In this document: positions 18,769 through 27,639 of the stretch, piece after piece
Layout of the letters: the number at the start of each line of letters is the position of its first letter
How positions within the stretch are numbered: the first letter of the stretch is position 1
DNA from: JAAFHB01 sp038236995
Lineage (GTDB): Bacteria > Bacteroidota > Bacteroidia > Bacteroidales > Prolixibacteraceae
Assembly (NCBI GenBank): GCA_038236995.1
Contig: JBBRZE010000014.1
Span: 1 to 64,000, forward strand
Length of the DNA: 64,000 bases
Direction of reading: 5' to 3'
Program-made: the position numbers and the translations under genes
Notes under the pieces: model-generated
What the model was told of the DNA's origin: nothing
What the model saw: only the letters and a program-made list of their open reading frames with translations
Databases searched by the model: none

Positions 18769-20955
18769 ATGAAAAGACCATCATTGATGAATCCAATAAA
18801 ATCAGGACTTGTTTACCTGGCATTAAGCCTTGTAGCGGCAAATCCATCCATCGGCCAGGTGATCAAAGGAATAAAAGCAGGAAGTTACCTTCAGGAAGTA
18901 AAAACCGTTATTCAATTGCCGAATCAGGCTGAGAAAAATGTTGTAAAATTATTCAGAAGTAAATCCAACACAATAGTTGTAACTACGAATGGTATTTTCA
19001 GAAGTATGAATAAAAAATGGAGCGGCCAGGCTTTTGGTGCTGATTGGCGCACTGCCACTCTCGATTCAAAAAATGAAATCTGGCTGGCATCAGCGAAATT
19101 TGTTCAAAAAGAAGGCGATCTTAATAGAATTTATTTGCCTGAATATGCTCAGAGTGATACGATTATCAGCCTAATATGGGAAAATGATAAAACCCTGCAA
19201 GTTGGAACAAGCAATGGACTCCTGACTTTTGATGGCAAATGGACTGTGCTTCCACTTGCCAAAGGGAAACGGGTAAATTCAATTGAAAAGGATTTGAAGA
19301 ACGGTCTTTGGCTCGCCACAAACGATGGACTCTTGCACCGTATGGAAGGTAAATGGATCAATATGGACGAAAACCTAATGGCTTATGGAATGAAACGCCA
19401 GTATTTCAGTTTGAAAAGTAAAATCGGAAAGGAAGAACTGCTTTTTAGCGGACTTTTTTCGCTTGGATGTATTTCAGGAGATGGAGATAACTGGCTTTTA
19501 ACTGGAGCAGATGGCTTGCCTTACGGACCAGCTACGTCAATTTGTATTTCAGGAGAAAATATTTGGCTGGGCACTATGCAAGGAGCTATAAAAAAAGATA
19601 AAACGTGGCACTATTACAACGGAAAACGTTGGTTGTCTGACAATAAAGTGAACGACATACTTCCAGTTGATGAACGTACGGTATGGATTGCAACTTCTCA
19701 AGGTATCAGTCAGATTCAAGAAGTGGGAATGACTTTGAATCAAAAGGCAGCTGCATTTGAGGAACGTATTAAATTGCGACACGATCGCCATGGTTTGGTA
19801 AGTCCATCCAAACTTAAAACTCCGGGCGATTTATCGACCAGTAGAACCGTAAACAACGACAACGACGGACTTTGGACTTCCATCTATCTTGCCGCTGAAT
19901 CTTACCGGTATGCAGTAACCAAAGATCCTGAAGCAAAGAAAAGCGCAATCAAAACTTACGAAGCAATGGAACGTCTGGAAATAGTAACCGGAATTCCAGG
20001 GCTACCTGCCCGTTCGTTTGCCGCTGCTAACGATAGTGTTACCCAATCGCGTTCGCCTCATCCAAAGAAATGGCATCCTTCGCCTGATGGAAAATGGCAA
20101 TGGCTTGACGATGTAAGTTCGGATGAAATTGTAGGGCACATGTTTTCAATTTCACTTTTTTATGATCTGGTGGCCGATGCCGAAATGAAAGTTAGAATAA
20201 GAGGCTTGATTCAGCGAATAACAAACTACATTATTGATAATAATTTTCAAATCATAGATTTTGATGGATTACCAACCAAATGGGCCAATTGGAATCCTGA
20301 TTCCCTCAATCATTCTGACAATTGGGCATACGAAAAGGGATTAAACTCCTTACAAATACTTTCGTTCCTGAAAACAGCCGTTTATATTACAGGCAATTCT
20401 AAGTTTGAAAAAACCTATCAAATGCTTATCGAAAAACATGCTTATGCCGAAAATGCACTTCAGGCAAAAAAGTTTGCACCCTTCGAGAATAGTCATTCCG
20501 ATGATATATTAGCTTATTTACCTTATTATTGTCTTTTTCGATATACAAAAAAAGAACAATTGTTACCAGTTTTCACCAAAAGTTTGCAGAGAAGCTGGAA
20601 GGTAGCGCAACAAGACCACATTCCGTTGTGGAACATCATCGCCAGTAATGCATTGAAGAAAGATTGCGATCTGAAATTTGCAGTTAAAGAACTTCAGCTA
20701 ATTCCTATGGATTTAATTTCGTGGAGAATGGTGAATAGCCATCGCTGGGATTTACCTAAGGATCAATTGTTAGGCCGATTCAGGGGAGTTCAGTCTATAA
20801 AGCCCATTCCAACTCCTGAAGGCGGAATTTCAAAATGGAACACTAACCCACATCAATACGATACAGGCGATGACGGTTCGACCGAAGACGATGGCGCTTA
20901 CTTTTTACTTCCTTACTGGATGGGAAGATACCATGGATTTCTGATTGAATATTAA
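18769..20955 (+). CDS. beta-propeller plus (alpha/alpha) helical-barrel protein, secreted (paralog 1 of 3)
   Basis: The 728-residue exported protein has two halves. The N-terminal ~330 residues are short propeller repeats like the sensor propellers of hybrid two-component systems (NKNEIWLAS-like, NGLWLATNDGLLHR, NIWLGTMQGAIKK). The rest is helical and carries motifs shared with 42592-44814 and 44822-47059: DNDGLWTS, SSDEIVGH, PTKWANWNP, HSDD, and LLPYWMGRY. That pattern suits an (alpha/alpha)6 barrel, as in several polysaccharide lyases and unsaturated-uronyl hydrolases. No family name is known to me. ATG 18769 follows the previous stop by 11 bases; the frame itself opens earlier at TTG 18730, inside that gene. 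Confidence 0.65.
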   Translation: MKRPSLMNPIKSGLVYLALSLVAANPSIGQVIKGIKAGSYLQEVKTVIQLPNQAEKNVVKLFRSKSNTIVVTTNGIFRSMNKKWSGQAFGADWRTATLDSKNEIWLASAKFVQKEGDLNRIYLPEYAQSDTIISLIWENDKTLQVGTSNGLLTFDGKWTVLPLAKGKRVNSIEKDLKNGLWLATNDGLLHRMEGKWINMDENLMAYGMKRQYFSLKSKIGKEELLFSGLFSLGCISGDGDNWLLTGADGLPYGPATSICISGENIWLGTMQGAIKKDKTWHYYNGKRWLSDNKVNDILPVDERTVWIATSQGISQIQEVGMTLNQKAAAFEERIKLRHDRHGLVSPSKLKTPGDLSTSRTVNNDNDGLWTSIYLAAESYRYAVTKDPEAKKSAIKTYEAMERLEIVTGIPGLPARSFAAANDSVTQSRSPHPKKWHPSPDGKWQWLDDVSSDEIVGHMFSISLFYDLVADAEMKVRIRGLIQRITNYIIDNNFQIIDFDGLPTKWANWNPDSLNHSDNWAYEKGLNSLQILSFLKTAVYITGNSKFEKTYQMLIEKHAYAENALQAKKFAPFENSHSDDILAYLPYYCLFRYTKKEQLLPVFTKSLQRSWKVAQQDHIPLWNIIASNALKKDCDLKFAVKELQLIPMDLISWRMVNSHRWDLPKDQLLGRFRGVQSIKPIPTPEGGISKWNTNPHQYDTGDDGSTEDDGAYFLLPYWMGRYHGFLIEY

Positions 20956-21058
20956 ACAACAGATAAAGCAGCTTCTTTTTTATTAGTTAAATCCAACAGT
21001 TATAGACCATAATTAATGGAATTTTAGTTTATTTGGTTTTCCGAAAATAAAATCGTTA

Positions 21059-23083
21059 ATGGTAAAATACATATGCATTTTTCTTCTGCTAATAATCGGT
21101 TTTTTTGCGAAAGGACAGGCAGATTCGACTTCAGTAATATCACTTCAGGAAATAGTGGTTACTTCGCAGCGCAATCCACAAGAGTCCACTTATACTCCTT
21201 ATAGCATCAGTTCTTTAACCCGAAAATCGCTTGACGATTTCAGTCCGAGGACAACACCCGAAGCATTGATGAACATGAATGGGGTATTTGTACAAAAAAC
21301 GAATCATGGCGGCGGATCTCCTTTTGTCAGAGGACTTACCGGTAACCAGACCCTGCTTTTACTGGATGGTATCCGGCTCAACAATTCTATATACAGATAC
21401 GGGCCCAACCAATACCTGAATACAATCGATGCTTTTGCAGTCGATAAAATTGAGGTCGCAAAAGGAACCGGCTCCGTACAATATGGAACGGATGCTATGG
21501 GAGGAGTAATCCAGGTTTTCACAAAAGAACCGCTGCTGAATAAAGACCGATCCTCATTGCACGGAAACGTATTTGGGAAATATATGACTGGAGAGATGGA
21601 AAAATCGGGCCGCACCGAACTGGAATACAGTTCACCAAAATTTGCCGCACTTGTTGGAGGCACTTACCGCAACTTTGGAGACCTCATCGGCGGAAAAAAC
21701 ACGGGAAAACAAAGTCCATCGGGCTATGATGAATACGCGTTTGATGCGAAAATCGTGACGGTACTAAAGAAAAATATTCAACTGACAGTTGCAAGTCAGT
21801 TCCTCCGGCAACTACATGTTCCTGTCTATCACAAAGTGAAACTCGAAAACTATCTTTTAAATGAGTTCGATCCACAACAACGGTTGTTAACCTATGCCCG
21901 GTTAAATATTCAGGGGAACAAAAAACTGCTCAATCAGGTAAGGATCATTGCTTCATGGCAGCAAAATGAGGAAGGTCGCAACAGTCAGAAGAACGGGAGC
22001 GACCTGCTGATCCGCGAAAAAGATAAAATAAGGACGCTAAGCTTGACAACAGATATCAGTTCAGTAATGAGTAAAATATGGACAGCAAATTCGGGAATCG
22101 AGATTTACCACGACCAGGTTGGAAGCACGCGCAATGAAATAAATAATTCAGGAACAGGAACTTCAATATCCAAAAGAGGGCTCTACCCAGACAACTCGAA
22201 GAGTGGAAATTTTTCGGTTTATACCTTGCAGCACCTGAACATTGGAAACTGGATTATTGATGGGGGAATCCGTTATAATTCCTTCAAGATCAACATCAGC
22301 GATATCACGCTCGGAAATGTTTCAATTTCGCCTGATGCACTCGTGATAAATGCAGCTGCAATGTACAATTTCAGTCAGTTTCATCATGTTTACATCAACT
22401 TTAGCCAGGGATTTCGTGCGCCTAATATAGATGACATGGGGACACTGGGGATTGTCGATTTCAGATACGAAATTCCTGCATATGATTTAAGTCCTGAGAA
22501 ATCAGAAAATTTCGAACTGGGCTATAAGGTTAACCTGCCGAAATTTAATGGAACAATTGCGGCATATCGAATGAATCTCAACCAGCTAATTACAAGGGTC
22601 AAAGTAGAAGGAGAAATTATTGACGGTTACCAGGTGTACAAAAAGGAGAATGTGGAAGAGGCCTATATTCAGGGCTTTGAAGCGGCATTCAACTGGAATC
22701 CATTGACTTGTCTGGAGATAAACAGCGGAATCGCAACTACCTATGGACAAAACATTACGAAAGATGAGCCATTGCGGAGAATTCCCCCTTTACATGGAAG
22801 GGTAGCCTGCACCTATCGGTTCGGGAACTTCTTTAGTTCAGCAGAATTTTTGTTTGCCTCCAAACAAGACCGGCTTGCTGCGGGTGATCTAAGCGACAAC
22901 CGGATTCCTGCAGGCGGCACTCCTGGCTGGAGTGTGGTTAATCTCTATGCCGGTTACCAGATTAAATCGGTAAGCCTGAATGCCGGACTTCAGAATATTT
23001 TGGATGAAGATTATCGCACGCATGGGTCCGGAATTAATGGCGTCGGAAGAAGCGCCTGGCTTGCTGTGAATTACTCTTTTTAA
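21059..23083 (+). CDS. TonB-dependent outer-membrane receptor
   Basis: The 674-residue protein has a signal peptide (YICIFLLLIIGFFAKGQ). A plug domain follows with SLQEIVVTSQRNPQEST, GGGSPFVRGLTGNQ, LLLDGIRLNN and EVAKGTGSVQYGTDAMGG. The 22-strand-type barrel ends in an aromatic residue (LAVNYSF), which is the usual sorting signal. It lacks the N-terminal carboxypeptidase-like domain of SusC and is of the shorter vitamin/siderophore type, although such receptors can also serve carbohydrates. The neighbouring glycan enzymes suggest a transport role in that pathway, but that is inference. It follows the propeller/barrel gene after 103 bases. Confidence 0.85.
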   Translation: MVKYICIFLLLIIGFFAKGQADSTSVISLQEIVVTSQRNPQESTYTPYSISSLTRKSLDDFSPRTTPEALMNMNGVFVQKTNHGGGSPFVRGLTGNQTLLLLDGIRLNNSIYRYGPNQYLNTIDAFAVDKIEVAKGTGSVQYGTDAMGGVIQVFTKEPLLNKDRSSLHGNVFGKYMTGEMEKSGRTELEYSSPKFAALVGGTYRNFGDLIGGKNTGKQSPSGYDEYAFDAKIVTVLKKNIQLTVASQFLRQLHVPVYHKVKLENYLLNEFDPQQRLLTYARLNIQGNKKLLNQVRIIASWQQNEEGRNSQKNGSDLLIREKDKIRTLSLTTDISSVMSKIWTANSGIEIYHDQVGSTRNEINNSGTGTSISKRGLYPDNSKSGNFSVYTLQHLNIGNWIIDGGIRYNSFKINISDITLGNVSISPDALVINAAAMYNFSQFHHVYINFSQGFRAPNIDDMGTLGIVDFRYEIPAYDLSPEKSENFELGYKVNLPKFNGTIAAYRMNLNQLITRVKVEGEIIDGYQVYKKENVEEAYIQGFEAAFNWNPLTCLEINSGIATTYGQNITKDEPLRRIPPLHGRVACTYRFGNFFSSAEFLFASKQDRLAAGDLSDNRIPAGGTPGWSVVNLYAGYQIKSVSLNAGLQNILDEDYRTHGSGINGVGRSAWLAVNYSF

Positions 23084-23086
23084 CTG

Positions 23087-23124
23087 CTGGCTTTATAAAA
23101 AAAGCATAACCAGAAATTTTTTTT
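23087..23124 (+). terminator. possible terminator after the TonB receptor gene
   Basis: Imperfect hairpin CTGGCTTT paired with AAAG and CCAG (five unpaired bases between them), followed by eight T at 23117-23124. The stem is asymmetric, hence the low confidence. Confidence 0.35.
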
Positions 23125-23202
23125 CGCAAAACATGGTTTTTATCATTTTAGAATGTATAATTTTAGACTCATATCTTTTTTAACCAATAAATAATCAAAC
23201 CA

Positions 23203-24255
23203 ATGAGAGCTATTCAATTTTTATTTGCTGTCGCGTTGATTTCCTTGTCGGTCACATCGTGTAAAGAAAAACCAAAAACTGAGCCGGTAGTACCTGTTCA
23301 AAAAACTGATCTTAGCGAATACCTGGGTCAATGGACAATTGATGTTCAGGGTGGTGGCGTCAGCTGGCTGGAAGTACGCCAGGAAAAAGATTACCTCGAC
23401 GCTGACCTTTTATGGATTGGCGGAAGCGTATCGCCCGTTGCCAATGTTTACCTTGATAATGATCACAACCTGATCGTTACACGCATTGATAATGTTGTGC
23501 GCACGAAGGATGAAAAAGGAACTCCGATTCGTTCACACCAGGTAACCAACTGGCTGAAAACATCTAAACAAGGCGATAAGATTGTTGGTTTCCTCTACAG
23601 TCCTAAACGTGATGGGAATGGTGTCGATTCAACATCATTTACAGGAGCTAAATTAGCTCCGCCACCTGCTGCTCCCGATATGGCCAACCTGAAGTTTGGG
23701 ACACCCATCAACTTATTTAACGGCAAAGACCTTACCGGATGGAAATTGATTAACGAAAAACAAAAAAATGGTTTCTACGCAAAAGATGGTGTTCTGGGAA
23801 CAGATCCTGCACAGGTTGAAGGACAGGAACATATCAGTTACGGTAATCTTCGGACAGACCAGGAATTTGAAGATTTCAATCTTAAACTTGAAGTGAATAT
23901 ACCTGCCGGAAGTAACAGCGGTGTTTACCTGCGTGGAATGTATGAAATCCAGGTTCTTGATTCATACAAAAAACCGCTTGATCCGCACAACATGGGTGCG
24001 CTTTACAGCCGTATCACACCTTCTGTTGGTGCTGAAAAACCCGCAGGAACATGGCAGACCATGGATATTACATTGTGTGACCGCCACGTAACTGTAATCC
24101 TGAATGGGACAAAGATCATTGATAACCAACCAATATACGGACCTACCGGAGGCGCCATGAAATCGGATGTGAATACACCAGGGCCTATTTACCTGCAGGG
24201 TGACCATGGCAAAGTTGAATACCGCAATTTGGTATTAACGCCTATTGTGAAGTAA
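23203..24255 (+). CDS. DUF1080 (3-keto-disaccharide hydrolase-like) lipoprotein
   Basis: This 350-residue lipoprotein has lipobox VTSC (Cys20). The C-terminal ~190 residues carry the DUF1080 signature: INLFNGKDLTGWKL, LKLEVNIPAGSNSGVYLRG, YEIQVLDSY and YLQGDHGKVEYRNL. The domain is a beta-sandwich. Some members act on 3-keto-glycosides, cleaving them after C3 oxidation of the sugar by a Gfo/Idh/MocA-type dehydrogenase; such a dehydrogenase-family gene occurs in this window at 39355. The first 160 residues hold an extra beta-rich domain (SWLEVRQEKDYLDADLLW). Its 3' end converges on the glycyl radical cassette across a shared hairpin. Confidence 0.8.
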   Translation: MRAIQFLFAVALISLSVTSCKEKPKTEPVVPVQKTDLSEYLGQWTIDVQGGGVSWLEVRQEKDYLDADLLWIGGSVSPVANVYLDNDHNLIVTRIDNVVRTKDEKGTPIRSHQVTNWLKTSKQGDKIVGFLYSPKRDGNGVDSTSFTGAKLAPPPAAPDMANLKFGTPINLFNGKDLTGWKLINEKQKNGFYAKDGVLGTDPAQVEGQEHISYGNLRTDQEFEDFNLKLEVNIPAGSNSGVYLRGMYEIQVLDSYKKPLDPHNMGALYSRITPSVGAEKPAGTWQTMDITLCDRHVTVILNGTKIIDNQPIYGPTGGAMKSDVNTPGPIYLQGDHGKVEYRNLVLTPIVK

Positions 24256-24282
24256 GTAATTGAAGATTCCCAATTAAACTAA

Positions 24283-24330
24283 AATCACTGATTTTGACTC
24301 CTATTAGGTTCAAAATCAGTGATTCTTTTT
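24283..24330. terminator. bidirectional hairpin terminator between DUF1080 and GRE activase genes
   Basis: Perfect 15-base stem AATCACTGATTTTGA / TCAAAATCAGTGATT (24283-24297 and 24310-24324), 12-base loop, followed by CTTTTT on the plus strand. The convergent genes on either side can share it. Part of it recurs at 28893-28942. Confidence 0.7.
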
Positions 24331-24401
24331 GGGAATTTTTTCAACAGTAAAGGCAATAATTCTAAAGGAATTGCAATACATTTCAGAAATGTGTTACCCA
24401 A

Positions 24402-25256
24402 CTATTCACCCTTCTTTAAAAGAAATGGGATTCCTAACCGGTTATAGTTGTTCTCCGTAAGCGGGTTATAGCTGATTAATTCCACAGGGATATTCTCATT
24501 TGTTTCAGCAATAAAATCCATGATCGCCTTCCTGTTTTCGATCGTGTCGGTAATGTTCTCAATCAGGGGAATCCGGACGATGATCTTTTTTCCTGCAGCC
24601 GCTATATATCTGAAATTATCCTTTATTTTTTCATTGCTTCTCCCCGTGTACTTTTTATGCTGAAGATCATCAAAAAGTTTTAAATCGATAAAAAACAGAT
24701 CGGCATATGGCAGAATAAGATCGATTGCATCCCTGTCACAAAAAAGACAGGTTTCGATGGCTGTGTGAATATTCCGTTCCTTGCACCCTTTCAGAATTTC
24801 AAATGAAAATTCTGGCTGATACAGTGCTTCTCCACCTGTAAGTGTTACACCACCGCCGGAGGTTTGATAATAGGCGAGGTCCTTTTCAATTTCTTTAATA
24901 ATTTCAGCTAAAGTAGCTTTATAGCCCATGAACTGCAATGCATTTGTCGGGCAAGTTTTTACACAATCCCCGGATAGCTGGCAGGCATTCCTGTCAATTT
25001 CAATTTCAGGAGTTGCATCATCGGTTAATCGCAGAGCATTTGTCGGGCAGGCCTCCACACATTCACCGCAGGCAATGCAAAAATTTTTGTTATACCACAG
25101 GGAATTAGCGGAACTTATACCTTCCGGACTATGACACCACACACATTTCAGCGGGCATCCTTTCAGAAATATGGATGTACGGATTCCCGGACCATCATGT
25201 ACGGAGAAGCGTTTTATTTTGAATACATCCCCTTCACCTGAATTACGCTTCACCAT
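24402..25256 (-). CDS. glycyl radical enzyme activating protein (radical SAM)
   Basis: The 284-residue protein carries the radical-SAM CxxxCxxC motif GCPLKCVWCHSP (Cys34, Cys38, Cys41). Two ferredoxin-like clusters follow: CIACGECVEACP at 60-71, and a second with Cys92, Cys98 and Cys102. This layout is typical of activases that make the glycyl radical on non-PFL glycyl radical enzymes. It abstracts hydrogen from the Gly of its partner at 25243-27609 using S-adenosylmethionine, so it works only under anoxia. It overlaps the GRE stop by 14 bases, so the two are co-transcribed and probably translationally coupled. It sits last in the three-gene cassette. Confidence 0.93.
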   Translation of the reverse strand: MVKRNSGEGDVFKIKRFSVHDGPGIRTSIFLKGCPLKCVWCHSPEGISSANSLWYNKNFCIACGECVEACPTNALRLTDDATPEIEIDRNACQLSGDCVKTCPTNALQFMGYKATLAEIIKEIEKDLAYYQTSGGGVTLTGGEALYQPEFSFEILKGCKERNIHTAIETCLFCDRDAIDLILPYADLFFIDLKLFDDLQHKKYTGRSNEKIKDNFRYIAAAGKKIIVRIPLIENITDTIENRKAIMDFIAETNENIPVELISYNPLTENNYNRLGIPFLLKKGE

Positions 25257-27609
25257 GAGTTGTCCGGTTAATTATTTCATCCTGCAAATCGGGAGCCAAT
25301 TCCGTAAAGTAGGCTGTATATCCTGCCACCCTGATGGTCAAACCCCGATGCGATTCAGGATCAGCTTTTGCTTTGATCAGTTCCTTTGTTGTCACTACAT
25401 TAAACTGCACGTGGTGGATCGGCAAAGAGATGAATGTTTTCAGCAGTGATGTAAACTTCCCCCTGTCATCTTCCTGTGCAAATAAGGATGGAAGGAATTT
25501 CATGTTCAGGAGCGAGCCATTACTTGCAAGCAACGAGGGCATGCGAAGAACAGAATTCAATACAGCTGTCGGACCCATCTTATCGCGGCCGTACATTGGC
25601 GACATTCCGCCATCGGCCAATGGTGTCCGGGCAAGTCTGCCATCTGCTGATGCTCCCACATTAAATCCCATGGGCACATGTGCCGACACGGTATACAAAC
25701 CCATGTGGTATTTACCACCCCTGAAATTCTGATAGGTTCCGATTTTCTTCGCAAAGTATTCTGCCCACCTGGCTCCAAGTTCATCGACCCAGGCAACATC
25801 GTTCCCATATTTCGGGACCTGATTGATGCAACGTTGCCGGAGTGGTTCGTTGCCTTTAAAGTTATGTTGCAGCGCATCCAGCAACGCTTCTTTTTCGACC
25901 AGATTATCTTCAAACACGAGCTTTTTAAGCACCGCTAAACTGTCGGCAATATTTGCGACCTGGATGGCTTGTATTCCTGAAAAATTATAGGTTGCACCAC
26001 CTGCTGTCACATCGATCCCTCTTTCAAGACAATCATCCATAACGCCTGATAAAAAGGGAGATGGAAGGTGATCCTGATGGCTTTTCTCGACAACTTCGCA
26101 GGCAAGAATCATTTTACCGATAAAAAAATCGATCTGCTTTTGAAAAGCATTTTCCAATTCATCAAAATCAGAATAGTTGTGTAAATAGCCCGTATTCAGA
26201 CCGATCTGTTCTCCTGAAATCAAACATTTTCCATCGTTTAAGGTAAGCTCCAGCACTTTGACGAGGTTGAACATCGCGGCATCGCTCCAGCCAAGGTAAT
26301 TTCCCTGCGTACTCAGTTCCACACAGCCGACAAGCACGTAATCTTTACTGTCGCTGCTACTTATACCTGCATTTATCAGGGAGGGAACAATGCTTTCGTC
26401 ATTCGCAATCTGTGGCATTCCCGTTCCCAGGCCAATCACCCTGCTGCATTCGTTCAGATATTCACCGGGAGAATTTTTGTGAACACGGGCAGTTATATTT
26501 GGTTGCGGCAACCGCATATGATCCTGTGCCTTGAGTATAAGATAAGAAAGCTGATTGGTTGCATCTTCCCCATTGATCGTTTGACCACCAATTGTACAGT
26601 TGAACCCGATGGGAAAGCCGGCAAAAAACTTCGCACTGTGCGCATTGCGCATGTAAACGATTTGATTGAACTTTAAAAACAGTGCATCAAGCAATTCTAT
26701 CGCGGTGTTCAAATCAATCGTTCCGTTTTTCAGATCTTTGTCGAAGTAGGGATATAAATATTGATCGATGCGTCCCGGTGAAAAGGAGGATGCGTTTGAT
26801 TCCATCTGCAGGATCACAAAAAGAAACCAGACAGACTGAATCGCCTGCCGATAAGTGGATGGCGGATTTTCAGACAATTGAATACAACCTGCAGCCACTT
26901 CTTCAAGATTCGCCTTTAACTGATGATCCGGCTGTTGATTTGCCATCTCAGAAGCCAGTACCCCGTAACGGTGAATAAATCCGAAGGAAGCCTCCATTGT
27001 GATGCAAACACTCTCGTAAAAATCCCGGTTCTGGTCATTGGCATTTGCCAGTTTTAATCTTGCCTTTTTTAATAACCCGTTTGCCCCATAGGTAAGCCAG
27101 TCTTCAACCTTAGGGCAGATATGTCCCTGCGCGTGATCTTTCTGATTAATTTTTACAACCTTTTCAATCGCTTTTAATTCTTCCCCGTAAGTTTTATAAA
27201 TATCATTTTCAAGGGTTTTACCTTTCCAGAAAGGTTCAAGGTATTCTTTGAAACAGACGATATCTTCCTGATGCACCTGGAAAGGGTCCTGTGGTCTTTT
27301 AGGCAGCGTTTCTATTTCGTTCACCAGCCATGATAAACCCGCTTCGGGAAATACAACCCCTGCACGGATACCTGGCGTACGGTTTCCAACAATCAACTCC
27401 TCCGGATCAATTGAAATGCTCATTTCCGAAAGTGATCTCGCGAGGGCTTTTGCACGTTTCAGGATTACCGGAAGATTTTCGTTTTCCTGGTAGACGGCAG
27501 TGATCAATTTAGCCTGTTCTGTCGAAAGATACCTGGCAGCACCCATCGTCTTTTTTCTGAGCGACAGGATTCTCTCTGTTGGCTTCAAATGTTGAATGTC
27601 TGTATTCAT
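25243..27609 (-). CDS. glycyl radical enzyme of the dehydratase/lyase type (PFL-like fold)
   Basis: The 788-residue protein has both hallmarks. The active-site loop reads GCVELS (Cys429, Glu431), the Cys-Val-Glu triad used by eliminating enzymes such as glycerol dehydratase and choline lyase; pyruvate formate-lyase has Cys-Cys instead. The glycyl radical loop is RVAGYTAYF near the C-terminus (Gly763). The family is made in anaerobes, with substrate set by the pocket. A ROK sugar kinase lies 30 bases upstream and the activase overlaps downstream. That suggests the substrate is a sugar phosphate, with radical C-O cleavage as the reaction. E. coli enzymes of this class are known that ring-open 1,5-anhydro-hexitol 6-phosphates. 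The exact substrate here is not shown by sequence. Confidence 0.9.
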   Translation of the reverse strand: MNTDIQHLKPTERILSLRKKTMGAARYLSTEQAKLITAVYQENENLPVILKRAKALARSLSEMSISIDPEELIVGNRTPGIRAGVVFPEAGLSWLVNEIETLPKRPQDPFQVHQEDIVCFKEYLEPFWKGKTLENDIYKTYGEELKAIEKVVKINQKDHAQGHICPKVEDWLTYGANGLLKKARLKLANANDQNRDFYESVCITMEASFGFIHRYGVLASEMANQQPDHQLKANLEEVAAGCIQLSENPPSTYRQAIQSVWFLFVILQMESNASSFSPGRIDQYLYPYFDKDLKNGTIDLNTAIELLDALFLKFNQIVYMRNAHSAKFFAGFPIGFNCTIGGQTINGEDATNQLSYLILKAQDHMRLPQPNITARVHKNSPGEYLNECSRVIGLGTGMPQIANDESIVPSLINAGISSSDSKDYVLVGCVELSTQGNYLGWSDAAMFNLVKVLELTLNDGKCLISGEQIGLNTGYLHNYSDFDELENAFQKQIDFFIGKMILACEVVEKSHQDHLPSPFLSGVMDDCLERGIDVTAGGATYNFSGIQAIQVANIADSLAVLKKLVFEDNLVEKEALLDALQHNFKGNEPLRQRCINQVPKYGNDVAWVDELGARWAEYFAKKIGTYQNFRGGKYHMGLYTVSAHVPMGFNVGASADGRLARTPLADGGMSPMYGRDKMGPTAVLNSVLRMPSLLASNGSLLNMKFLPSLFAQEDDRGKFTSLLKTFISLPIHHVQFNVVTTKELIKAKADPESHRGLTIRVAGYTAYFTELAPDLQDEIINRTTHGEA

Positions 27610-27639
27610 TTTTTCAACTTTTTAAATCCTTAAAAACGA